A stretch of DNA of 64,000 nucleotides from CAVYXK01 sp963708245 (GTDB lineage Bacteria > Pseudomonadota > Alphaproteobacteria > Acetobacterales > Acetobacteraceae). The notes below the pieces were generated by a model. The model saw only the letters and a program-made list of their open reading frames with translations. It was not told the DNA's origin and searched no databases. Positions 17,662 through 25,273 of this stretch are shown here, piece by piece; the first letter of the stretch is position 1, and each line of letters starts with the position of its first letter. The DNA lies in the NCBI GenBank assembly GCA_963708245.1, contig OY970201.1:1798001-1862000 (forward strand). Direction: 5' to 3'. The position numbers and the translations under genes are program-made.

Positions 17662-18225
17662 ATGAGGCATGGTATGGCGCGTGAGACGGGCGCAGATCAC
17701 ACGAGTGTTGTGCGATTTCCACTGGAGCGGCGCGAGCGGCCGAGTGTCGAGCTGCTGATCCGGATCGCTCCGTCGCGTTCCCTGGTGGATACCCTCATCG
17801 CCGAGCGTGGCGAGGAGCCTCATGATGTGCAGGGTGAATTTGCCCGAGCGTTCGGGTCTCTGGCGCGCACGCTCGGGTTGGGCTGCGATCGGGACGACGC
17901 GGTTGTGCGCCTGCGCCATTTGGTGGACGCCCATCTTGGGCACGCGGTCGACGTCTGCCGCGGCTATCAGAGCGCGGCAGACCGGATGGTGGCGCTGGAG
18001 GTCCAGGCCGCGAAGGCGGACCGTGTCCCGCTCGCGCTCCGTCTCGCACTTGATGCGGCGCAGGTCGAGTTTCGGGATCGGGCGATCGTCGCCCGGGCGG
18101 CAGCCGACGCGGCATTGGGGGCGGCGTCGGCGTTAGCGACATATATCCGCGAGGAACTCGGTGCCCTGCCGGTCAGTGCGGCGGAACCACGGCAGCTTGT
18201 GCTGTTTGGTCGGGGTGCCCAGTAA
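17662..18225 (+). CDS. Conserved-looking alanine-rich protein of unknown function with C-terminal QLVLF
   Basis: This 187-residue protein I cannot assign. It is largely alpha-helical, with long alanine/arginine-rich helices at about 95-165 that may form a coiled coil, and no membrane segment. The final residues contain PRQLVLFGRG. QLxLF near a terminus is the classical beta-sliding-clamp-binding pentapeptide, although many proteins contain it by chance. It lies 156 bases from the small ORF downstream of flhA and is convergent with gcrA, 12 bases apart. A role in flagellar or replication biology is speculation. Confidence 0.55.
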   Translation: MRHGMARETGADHTSVVRFPLERRERPSVELLIRIAPSRSLVDTLIAERGEEPHDVQGEFARAFGSLARTLGLGCDRDDAVVRLRHLVDAHLGHAVDVCRGYQSAADRMVALEVQAAKADRVPLALRLALDAAQVEFRDRAIVARAAADAALGAASALATYIREELGALPVSAAEPRQLVLFGRGAQ

Positions 18226-18237
18226 GGCGAAGGCGCA

Positions 18238-18759
18238 TTACGCTATTTCCCGTTCAGCACCGGAACGCGTCTTCACGTAGGCCAAGCGGGCATGGGCTGC
18301 GCAATAGGGTTTGCCTGGCAGAGCGGGGCCATCGCAGAAGCGGAAACTGGATGTTCCGGGTTCTCCGATAGGCCAGCAACATTCAGTGATCCTGTATGAC
18401 GGTATCCGCACCAACGGCGTGACCGCACCCGGCGGCATTGTCTGGGTTGTGGCGGGTGCTGTGGCCCCGGCGTCGGGTTTTGCCCTGTCTTCGGTCGGGG
18501 TTTGCAGAGGACCAATCGTGCTCGAAAGGCGTGTGGGCAAATGCGGGGGTCGCGGTGCGCAGACCCGCGGTCCCTTCTGGCCATCGCTGTATCTGATTGG
18601 GCAGGGGCGTTTGGGAAGGTCGAGACGATGCGCCTGGCCGATCACGGAGTTCTTCGAGACGTTCAAACGGCGGCCGATCTCCGCTGTCGAGAGACCTTCG
18701 TCCCAAAGGCTGCGGAGCCTGGCTTTGGTTACGTCGGTCCACGGACTATCGTAATGCAT
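18238..18759 (-). CDS. gcrA: GcrA-family cell-cycle regulator
   Basis: GcrA proteins bind sigma-70 holoenzyme and act at promoters methylated by CcrM, controlling the alphaproteobacterial cell cycle. This protein has 173 residues. The N-terminal HTH reads LRSLWDEGLSTAEIGRRLN and SVIGQAHRLDLPKRP. A proline/threonine-rich linker follows, then the C-terminal domain ITECCWPIGEPG and FCDGPALPGKPYCAAHARL, with the cysteine and histidine pattern of the family. ATG 18759 is preferred because AGGAGAA lies 6 bases upstream. A 7-bp inverted repeat (18838-18855) sits in the promoter region. Confidence 0.88.
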   Translation of the reverse strand: MHYDSPWTDVTKARLRSLWDEGLSTAEIGRRLNVSKNSVIGQAHRLDLPKRPCPIRYSDGQKGPRVCAPRPPHLPTRLSSTIGPLQTPTEDRAKPDAGATAPATTQTMPPGAVTPLVRIPSYRITECCWPIGEPGTSSFRFCDGPALPGKPYCAAHARLAYVKTRSGAEREIA

Positions 18760-18837
18760 CGGTTTCTCCTGGCCCGATGTGGTGTCGCGCGACGCCCGGG
18801 CGGCCACTGGGATGCCCAGCGCCCTGCTCTGAACCCG

Positions 18838-18855
18838 GCTTTAACGGCTTAAAGC
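18838..18855. promoter_or_regulatory. Inverted repeat upstream of gcrA
   Basis: GCTTTAA (18838-18844) and TTAAAGC (18849-18855) form a perfect 7-bp inverted repeat with a 4-base spacer. It lies 79 bases upstream of the gcrA start and could be an operator or part of a promoter. The remaining 340 bases to the serine hydrolase gene hold nothing else I recognise; no GANTC site was seen close to the gcrA start. Confidence 0.3.
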
Positions 18856-19193
18856 ACTCTTAACCCGAGATTTCAAGAAGCGTCGTCTAACTTGTTGAAA
18901 TCCTGAGGCGAGGATGGCCCTGGACGGCCGCCATCCCCCGTGAGGCCTGGCCGGCGCCGCCGCGCCGGACCGAACTTACGCGCCGAACACCGGCCCGCAT
19001 CAGAGGAAAGGTTGTCACAGAGCCATTTCTTATGGAACTATATTCATTTGAGCACTTTGACTCAGCGCTCCAAGTTTCCCTACCTGTGCTGGCGCTTTGA
19101 ATGGTTGACCCATCCGGCGATATCGTGAGTTCATTTGACAAGCGCCCTCACTTCCCTGGGTAGTAGCCAGGACGATAACCGGAGCGGTGATCA

Positions 19194-20447
19194 GTGATGA
19201 AACCCGAAGTAATTGGATTATCCACGACGCGGCTGGCGCGCCTGGATGAGGTCATGAAGCGCGGCTATGTCGATAGCCGCCGCCTGCCGGGCCTGCTGAC
19301 CATGGTCTATCGGCGGGGCAAGCTCGCCCATGTCGGCATGTCGGGACACATGGACCTTGAGCGTGGCAAACCGATGCGCGAGGATGCGATCTTCCGCATC
19401 TATTCCATGAGCAAACCGATCACGGCGGTGGCCCTGATGATGCTGGTCGAGGAGGGTCTGATCGGCCTGGACGACCAGGTAGCCACGCACATTCCCTCGT
19501 GGAAAAACCTGGGGGTTTACGCCACCGGTATTCCAAGCCTCGTCGCGAGCCCGCCGTCCGTCTTCATGACAACTCCGGTCGAGCGGCCCATGAAGGTCGT
19601 CGATCTGGTGACCCACACGTCAGGCTTGACGTACGGGTTCTTGAACCGAACCAACGTTGACCGCGCGTACCGTCGCGCGCGCATAGCGGAGCTCAATGCC
19701 GAAGGCGGTCTCGATGCCATGATCGAGCAACTATCGACCTTGCCGCTCGAGTTCTCCCCGGGTAAAGCATGGAACTACTCCGTTTCGCTAGACGTACTGG
19801 GTTATCTCGTCCAAAAGCTCAGTGGCATGAGTTTTGGCGAGTTCCTGCGCACGCGACTATTCCAGCCATTGGGCATGGTCGACACCGCCTTCTGGTGTCC
19901 GCCGGAGAAGATCGAGCGCTTCGCATCCTGCTACCAACCCGACGAGAATGGGGGTCTGAAGCTGCAAGATGATGCGGGCGACAGTATGTTCGCCATGCCC
20001 CCTAGCCTGGAGTCCGGCGGCGGCGGCCTGCTTTCAACCGCGCACGACTACATGCGGTTCTGTCGCATGATGCTGCATGGCGGAACGCTTGACGGAGTGC
20101 AGATCCTTAGCCCCAAGACGGTCGCGTTGTTCAGCCTGAATTTCCTGCCCGACAACCGAGAATTGGCGGACATGGCTCCGCCCGGCCTGTTCAGCGAGGC
20201 GGGTTATTCGGGCTTCGGCTTTTCGATCGGTTGCGGCGTGAATATCAACGTCGCCAAAACCCGCCTGCCTGGCACGCTGGGCGAGTACTTCTGGGGTGGC
20301 GCCGCGTCCACCGCCTTCTGGATCGACCCCAAGGAAGAGCTCGCCGTGGTGTTCATGACGCAGGTTATGGGCAGCGATGTCCGGCTGACGCTCCGCCGCG
20401 ATCTGCGCACACTGGTCTATTCGGCAATGACCGAGTCATTCGCGTAA
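19194..20447 (+). CDS. Serine hydrolase of the class C beta-lactamase/EstB family
   Basis: This 417-residue protein is a penicillin-binding-protein-fold esterase. The nucleophile motif SxxK is S71-M-S-K74 (RIYSMSKPITAV). The second catalytic element is Tyr196 in WNYSVSLDVLG, which is typical of EstB-like esterases, where the usual YxN asparagine is missing. GLLSTAHDYMRF and the FWGGAAST segment supply the third motif region. No signal peptide is visible, so it is likely a cytoplasmic esterase rather than a true lactamase. It begins at GTG ATG (19194/19197) with GGAGCGG upstream. Confidence 0.85.
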   Translation: MMKPEVIGLSTTRLARLDEVMKRGYVDSRRLPGLLTMVYRRGKLAHVGMSGHMDLERGKPMREDAIFRIYSMSKPITAVALMMLVEEGLIGLDDQVATHIPSWKNLGVYATGIPSLVASPPSVFMTTPVERPMKVVDLVTHTSGLTYGFLNRTNVDRAYRRARIAELNAEGGLDAMIEQLSTLPLEFSPGKAWNYSVSLDVLGYLVQKLSGMSFGEFLRTRLFQPLGMVDTAFWCPPEKIERFASCYQPDENGGLKLQDDAGDSMFAMPPSLESGGGGLLSTAHDYMRFCRMMLHGGTLDGVQILSPKTVALFSLNFLPDNRELADMAPPGLFSEAGYSGFGFSIGCGVNINVAKTRLPGTLGEYFWGGAASTAFWIDPKEELAVVFMTQVMGSDVRLTLRRDLRTLVYSAMTESFA

Positions 20448-20592
20448 TCCACCGGTGCTCGGGGCTCCCGCTGGGAAACCGCCGGACCCCTAAATAGTGG
20501 TTGCTGCCTGCCTAAATCACTTATGCGTGATGCCTGGGCTGTTGTCTTGCACCGGGGTTCTGAGGGAGAGAGCAAAGGCGGGTTCTGGAGCT

Positions 20593-23013
20593 ATGCAAGC
20601 GCGCTCACCGTACGACCTGCCTCAGACAGACATGCCGACGCCGTCCCCTTCATCCGAGCTCGCCCAGTTTGAGAGCGGTGCCGAACGCTTTCATGTGCTG
20701 GTCAATTCGGTAACCGAGTACGCCATCTACATGATGGATAAGGACGGATATGTGACGAGCTGGAATGTCGGCGCCGAACGCCTCAAAGGCTACACCCAGG
20801 AGGAGATTATCGGTCAGCACTATTTCCGGTTCTTTCGCCCCGCCGATCGTGATGCGGGCAAGCCAGAGATGATCCTGGCGAAGGCGAAGGCGGAAGGGAG
20901 AGCTGAAACCGAAGGATGGCGCCGGCGCAAAGATGGTACCGAATTCTGGGCACTCGCCGTCGTTCATGCCATCCGCGACAAGTCCGGCCGCCACATAGGT
21001 TTCGCGAAAGTCACCCGTGACATGACCGAGCGACGGGCAGCCCAGCTCGCGCTTGCCGAAAGCGAACGCCGCTTCCGCCTCCTGGTGCAGAGCGTGGTCG
21101 ACTACGCGATTTTCATGCTCCACCCGAGCGGGCTGGTGGCCAACTGGAATGCCGGCGCCGAGCGCATCAAGGGCTACACGGAAGCCGAGATCGTCGGCCA
21201 GCATTTCAGCCGGTTCTACACCTGGGAGGATCGTGCGGCCGGTTTGCCGGCGCGCTTTCTTGCGACCGCCGCACGCGAGGGCCGCTGTGAAGTGGAAGGG
21301 TGGCGGGTGAGAAAAGATGGCACCCGCTTCTGGGCGGCCGTTGTCATTGATGCCATCCACGATGAGAGCGGCGCCCTGATCGGATTCGCCAAAGTCACCC
21401 GTGATTTTACCGAACAGCGCAAGGCGCAGGACGCTTTGCGCGAGAGCGAGCGCCAGTTCCGGCTGCTCATGAACAGCGTGACGGATTATGCCCTCTATAT
21501 GCTCGACCTTAATGGCATCATTGTCCGCTGGAATACCGGGGCCGAGCGCATCAAAGGCTATTCAGCCGACGAGATCCTCGGCCAGCATTTCTCGAAATTC
21601 TATCCTGAGAAGGATCGCCTTGCCGGCCTGCCGGCGCACTCCCTGCACCTCGCGGCCACCCAGGGCCGCTTCGAATCCGAGGGATGGCGTGTGCGCAAGG
21701 ACGGCACCATGTTCTGGGCGAATGTGGTGATCGATCCCGTTCGCGATGAGCAAGGGAAGATCATCGGCTTCGCCAAGATTACCCGCGATATCACCGACCG
21801 CCGCGAGGCTCAGCAGGCTTTGCAGACTGCACAGGAGCAGTTGGTGCAAGTCCAGAAAATGGAAGCACTCGGTCAGGTTACCGGAGGAGTCGCGCACGAT
21901 TTCAACAATCTTCTGATGGTCATCAGCGGCTACATTCACACCATCAAGGAAAAGTTGGCCGATGATCCGAAGGGTTCCCGGGCAGCGGCCGCGATCGAGA
22001 AGGCGGCCAGCCGAGGAGAGTCGCTGACTCGACAGTTGCTGTCTTTTGCGCGCCGCCAGAGCCTGCATCCTACGGCGCTGGACTTGCGCGAAACGATTTC
22101 GAACATTCGCCCGATGCTCGCGAGCAGCCTTGGTGGAAGATTCAGGATTGTCGAAACCGTTGCACCAGGCACATGGCATGTCTGCGTTGACGAAAATGAG
22201 TTCGAGCTTGCACTGTTGAATCTCTCAATTAACGCGCGTGATGCCATGAGCGAAGAAGGCATCATCACGATCACGGCGGAAAATGTGATCCTGGAGCGCG
22301 GCACCGTTCCCGGCGACATTGAAGGCGAATTTGTGGCCCTCTCCGTCGCGGATACGGGTAGCGGCATTCCGCTGGATGTTCTGCCGAAGGTGTTCGACCC
22401 GTTCTTCACGACGAAGGGCGCAGACAGAGGGACTGGCCTGGGGCTTTCGCAAGTCCACGGCTTTGCGCATCAGTCCGGAGGAACCGTTACCATCCGCAGC
22501 GAGGTGGGAAAGGGAACTTGTGTCACGCTCTATCTTCCCTGCGCAGGCACCGAAGGAGCTGCAGCGGACCCGGTGAACGTCGCGCGCGTGCCAGTTGAAA
22601 GCCGCCGTGTTCTCCTGGTGGAGGACAATCCCGAGGTGGCGGACGCGACACGCGAGCTGCTCGAACAGCTCGGATGCGATGTTGCGGTGGTCGGCAGCGC
22701 TCAATCCGCTTTGTTTGAGCTCGAGAAGACCCCTTTCGATCTGGTTCTCAGTGACGTGGTCGTGCCGGGCGCAATGAACGGGCTCGAACTTGCGCGGGTT
22801 ATCCGTGCCACGCGCCCTGCCATGCCCGTTCTGCTTGTCTCCGGCTACAGCTCGGCTGCGCAGGAAGCGGCTTCGGAATTTGTGGTGCTGCGCAAGCCCT
22901 ACGACATCCAAAACCTCAGTGAGGCGCTTGGCAACGCCATTCAACGCTGGGGCAAGGACGGTGCCACGGAGAAGGTCATCCCCTTCCGGGAGAAGCGGCA
23001 ACCCCGGGTCTAG
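20593..23013 (+). CDS. Hybrid sensor histidine kinase with three PAS domains and a receiver
   Basis: This 806-residue cytoplasmic kinase has three successive PAS/PAC units (about 26-140, 155-265 and 280-390). They are strikingly alike, each with YAIYM/YAIFM, GAERIKGY, IGQHFSRFY and EGWRVRKDGT. A dimerisation helix carries phosphoacceptor His435 in GGVAHDFNNLL. A HATPase domain follows (NLSINARDAM, DTGSGIPLDV, GTGLGLSQVHGF), then a receiver with Asp721 in VLSDVVVP and a C-terminal KPY lysine. No membrane segment is present. ATG 20593 follows GGAG; the frame extends to 20497. No separate response regulator is adjacent, so the phosphate probably passes to a protein encoded elsewhere. Confidence 0.88.
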   Translation: MQARSPYDLPQTDMPTPSPSSELAQFESGAERFHVLVNSVTEYAIYMMDKDGYVTSWNVGAERLKGYTQEEIIGQHYFRFFRPADRDAGKPEMILAKAKAEGRAETEGWRRRKDGTEFWALAVVHAIRDKSGRHIGFAKVTRDMTERRAAQLALAESERRFRLLVQSVVDYAIFMLHPSGLVANWNAGAERIKGYTEAEIVGQHFSRFYTWEDRAAGLPARFLATAAREGRCEVEGWRVRKDGTRFWAAVVIDAIHDESGALIGFAKVTRDFTEQRKAQDALRESERQFRLLMNSVTDYALYMLDLNGIIVRWNTGAERIKGYSADEILGQHFSKFYPEKDRLAGLPAHSLHLAATQGRFESEGWRVRKDGTMFWANVVIDPVRDEQGKIIGFAKITRDITDRREAQQALQTAQEQLVQVQKMEALGQVTGGVAHDFNNLLMVISGYIHTIKEKLADDPKGSRAAAAIEKAASRGESLTRQLLSFARRQSLHPTALDLRETISNIRPMLASSLGGRFRIVETVAPGTWHVCVDENEFELALLNLSINARDAMSEEGIITITAENVILERGTVPGDIEGEFVALSVADTGSGIPLDVLPKVFDPFFTTKGADRGTGLGLSQVHGFAHQSGGTVTIRSEVGKGTCVTLYLPCAGTEGAAADPVNVARVPVESRRVLLVEDNPEVADATRELLEQLGCDVAVVGSAQSALFELEKTPFDLVLSDVVVPGAMNGLELARVIRATRPAMPVLLVSGYSSAAQEAASEFVVLRKPYDIQNLSEALGNAIQRWGKDGATEKVIPFREKRQPRV

Positions 23014-23068
23014 GGCCCCTGACGGGTCTCCGGCCGCATAAGGCGACGATCTGCCGCGCATCGAAATC

Positions 23069-23084
23069 TTGACCATTCGGTCAG
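23069..23084. promoter_or_regulatory. RutR-like operator upstream of the uracil genes
   Basis: The sequence ttgaccattcggtcag is a TetR-type palindrome with TGACC and GGTCA arms. It matches the published RutR consensus (TTGACCA, two bases, TGGTCAA) at 12 of 14 specified positions. It lies 68 bases upstream of the URC1-type gene. RutR senses uracil and controls pyrimidine degradation in proteobacteria, which fits the genes downstream. Assignment rests on this match and context only; no rutR gene is in the window. Confidence 0.5.
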
Positions 23085-23151
23085 ATCATCGCCAGGCTAC
23101 GGGCGGCGGGAGGCGCCGCGACTGCCACTGACCTGACGAGGAACCACCACC

Positions 23152-24369
23152 ATGCCGGACGCGCCGCGTCCGCCTCGGCTCCGCCGCCTTGCCCCGCGTC
23201 CGATCGTGCTGACCTCGCACCCCCCGGCCGAGCCACGCATGCCCGTGCGCTGGGGCGAAGCGGACCCACAGCGGCGCGGACCGATCGTCGCCACATTGCG
23301 CGATCCGGCGGCGCGCAACGCCATTGGCACCCATTCCGGCGCTTATTCGCTCTATCGGGCACTCGCGGTTGCCTCTGGGCAACTCGCTCAGGATCATCTT
23401 CCGGATCTGGCCTTGACGGCGCCCGCCGCGGCAATCGGGCCGTTCACGCAATGGAGTGGGCCGGGCCGGATCGTATCGCTCGATCCGTTCGGCCACATGG
23501 TCACCGAGCTGTTCGCTTCGCAGATCGCCGCCGGATTGGATGTCCGGCCGACCATCGCGGTGACCCGCGCGCAGATCAACATGCCGGAAATTGCCCACGC
23601 TTTGCGTGCGGGACGGCTGGCCGCAGACGGCGACGTGCTGACCGAGACCGGCAGCGTCCGGGTGACAAAGATCGCGATCGAGCCAGTGTGGTGGCTTCCG
23701 GGCGTGGCCGAGCGTTTCGGTATCGACCCGAGAACGCTGCGCCGTGCCCTGTTCGAGCACACCGGCGGGATGTTCCCCGAGCTGGTGACGCGGCCCGATT
23801 TGGATGTGTTCCTGCCGCCGATCGGCGGCGCATCGGTCTATTTGTTCGGCGATCCCGCGCGGCTCGGAAATCCGGCGACGCGTATCGCCTGCCGGGTGCA
23901 CGACGAGTGCAACGGCTCCGACGTGTTCGGCTCCGACATCTGTACCTGCCGGCCCTATCTGGTGCATGGCGTGGAGGTCTGCGTCGAGACCGCGCAGCGA
24001 GGCGGCCTGGGCGTCGTGGTCTATAACCGCAAGGAAGGCCGGGCGCTGGGCGAGGTGACCAAGTTCCTGGTTTACAACGCGCGCAAGCGACAGATGGGCG
24101 GCGATCGCGCCGAGGCATATTTCCTCCGCACTGAATGCGTCGCCGGGGTTGCCGATATGCGGTTTCAGCAGCTTATGCCGGACGTGCTGCATTGGCTCGG
24201 CATCGAGCGGATCGATCGGCTGGTGTCGATGAGCCACTTGAAACACACACCGATCGTCGAGAGCGGCATCGAGGTGATCGAGCGGGTGCCAATCCCGGAT
24301 GGCCTCATCCCGGCGGACGCGCAGATCGAGATCGCCGCGAAGACCGCCGCCGGCTATTTCACCGGCTGA
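23152..24369 (+). CDS. GTP cyclohydrolase II-like protein, URC1 type (uracil catabolism)
   Basis: This 405-residue protein carries a RibA (GTP cyclohydrolase II) domain. The zinc ligands Cys253, Cys264 and Cys266 (HDECNGSDVFGSDICTC) have the same 11- and 2-residue spacing as in RibA, and the catalytic-region motif VYNRKEGRALG follows. The protein is twice the length of riboflavin RibA, with a 240-residue N-terminal extension, and is paired with uracil phosphoribosyltransferase. Both features match URC1 of the uracil catabolism (URC) pathway rather than riboflavin synthesis. AGGAA precedes the ATG. The usual DUF1688 (URC4) partner is not in the window. Confidence 0.75.
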   Translation: MPDAPRPPRLRRLAPRPIVLTSHPPAEPRMPVRWGEADPQRRGPIVATLRDPAARNAIGTHSGAYSLYRALAVASGQLAQDHLPDLALTAPAAAIGPFTQWSGPGRIVSLDPFGHMVTELFASQIAAGLDVRPTIAVTRAQINMPEIAHALRAGRLAADGDVLTETGSVRVTKIAIEPVWWLPGVAERFGIDPRTLRRALFEHTGGMFPELVTRPDLDVFLPPIGGASVYLFGDPARLGNPATRIACRVHDECNGSDVFGSDICTCRPYLVHGVEVCVETAQRGGLGVVVYNRKEGRALGEVTKFLVYNARKRQMGGDRAEAYFLRTECVAGVADMRFQQLMPDVLHWLGIERIDRLVSMSHLKHTPIVESGIEVIERVPIPDGLIPADAQIEIAAKTAAGYFTG

Positions 24370-24374
24370 CAATC

Positions 24375-25013
24375 ATGGCGTATCCGCCAAATCTTGTGCT
24401 GATCGATCATCCGCTGGTGCAGCACAAGATGACACTGTTGCGCCGCAAGGACACATCCACCGCCGAGTTTCGCCGGCTGGCGCGCGAGGTCAGCATGCTG
24501 ATGGCCTATGAGCTTACGCGCGCCCTGCCGTTGGAGACCGTGACGATCGAGACACCGCTGGAAGAGACCGAAGCGCCGCTGCTGGCCGGCAAGAAACTCT
24601 GTTTCGTGTCGATCATGCGCGCCGGTGCCGGGATGCTCGACGGAATGCTGGACCTCGTGCCTTCGGCTCGCGTCGGCCATATCGGCCTGTATCGCGATCC
24701 GGCCACGCTGGTACCGGTTGAGTACTATCTGAAACTGCCCGAGGACGTGCGCGAGCGGTTCGTCATCCTGGTCGATCCGATGCTCGCGACCGGGCATTCG
24801 GCCACGGCGGCGATCGTCCGGGTGAAGGAGGCAGGGGCAACGCAGATCAGCTTCGCCTGCCTGCTTGCCGCGCCCGAGGGGGTGGAGCTGCTGGCCGAGG
24901 CGCATCCCGACGTGCCGGTCTATGCCGCCGGCCTGGACCGTGCGCTCGACGCGCACGGCTATATACGCCCAGGGCTGGGCGATGCGGGCGACCGGCTGTT
25001 CGGCACGCGGTGA
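24375..25013 (+). CDS. upp: Uracil phosphoribosyltransferase
   Basis: This 212-residue enzyme converts uracil and PRPP to UMP and pyrophosphate. The PRPP-binding loop is at residues 134-142 (DPMLATGHS). The pyrophosphate region RAGAGML starts at residue 82, and the uracil-binding C-terminus contains YIRPGLGDAGDRLFGT, all as in E. coli Upp. The gene begins 5 bases after the URC1-type gene and is therefore in its operon, as expected for the URC6 function of the pathway. Catalytic residues look intact. Confidence 0.93.
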   Translation: MAYPPNLVLIDHPLVQHKMTLLRRKDTSTAEFRRLAREVSMLMAYELTRALPLETVTIETPLEETEAPLLAGKKLCFVSIMRAGAGMLDGMLDLVPSARVGHIGLYRDPATLVPVEYYLKLPEDVRERFVILVDPMLATGHSATAAIVRVKEAGATQISFACLLAAPEGVELLAEAHPDVPVYAAGLDRALDAHGYIRPGLGDAGDRLFGTR

Positions 25014-25102
25014 GCGTGCCAGTCGAAATGATCAAGTGGACACGGGCTGACACGGAGTTCGACGGAGTTTCACGGGGACGCGGTTAATTACACCAATTGG
25101 GT

Positions 25103-25171
25103 GGCGGAATGCGCTTCGCTTTTCCGCCCTACGGAAGTCGCGTAGGGCGGAAAAGCGAAGCGCATTCCGCC
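25103..25171. repeat. Perfect 31-bp inverted repeat (REP-like palindrome)
   Basis: The arm at 25103-25133 is the exact reverse complement of 25141-25171, with a 7-base loop. The arms contain ggcggaatgcgcttcgct, a sequence type common in REP-like intergenic palindromes. It sits between upp and the PLD/ATPase gene. It could terminate the upp transcript or be a mobile palindrome. No RAYT transposase is present in the window. The rest of this 260-base gap is featureless. Confidence 0.85.
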
Positions 25172-25273
25172 AATCGTCGCTGTCATTGGCGCGCATCGAC
25201 TCCGGGAAACTCCGTCGGGACTCAGTGCCACTTGGTGTCCACTTCACAACCGACGGGTGGTATTTGCTCCACC

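Noticed and set aside
18887..19141. 84-codon minus-strand frame between gcrA and the serine hydrolase
   Set aside because: Low-complexity Ser/Arg composition, no ribosome-binding site and no recognisable domain.
23152..24369. Annotation as riboflavin-pathway RibA
   Set aside because: The protein has a 240-residue N-terminal extension and is coupled to upp, which fits the URC1 group rather than riboflavin synthesis.
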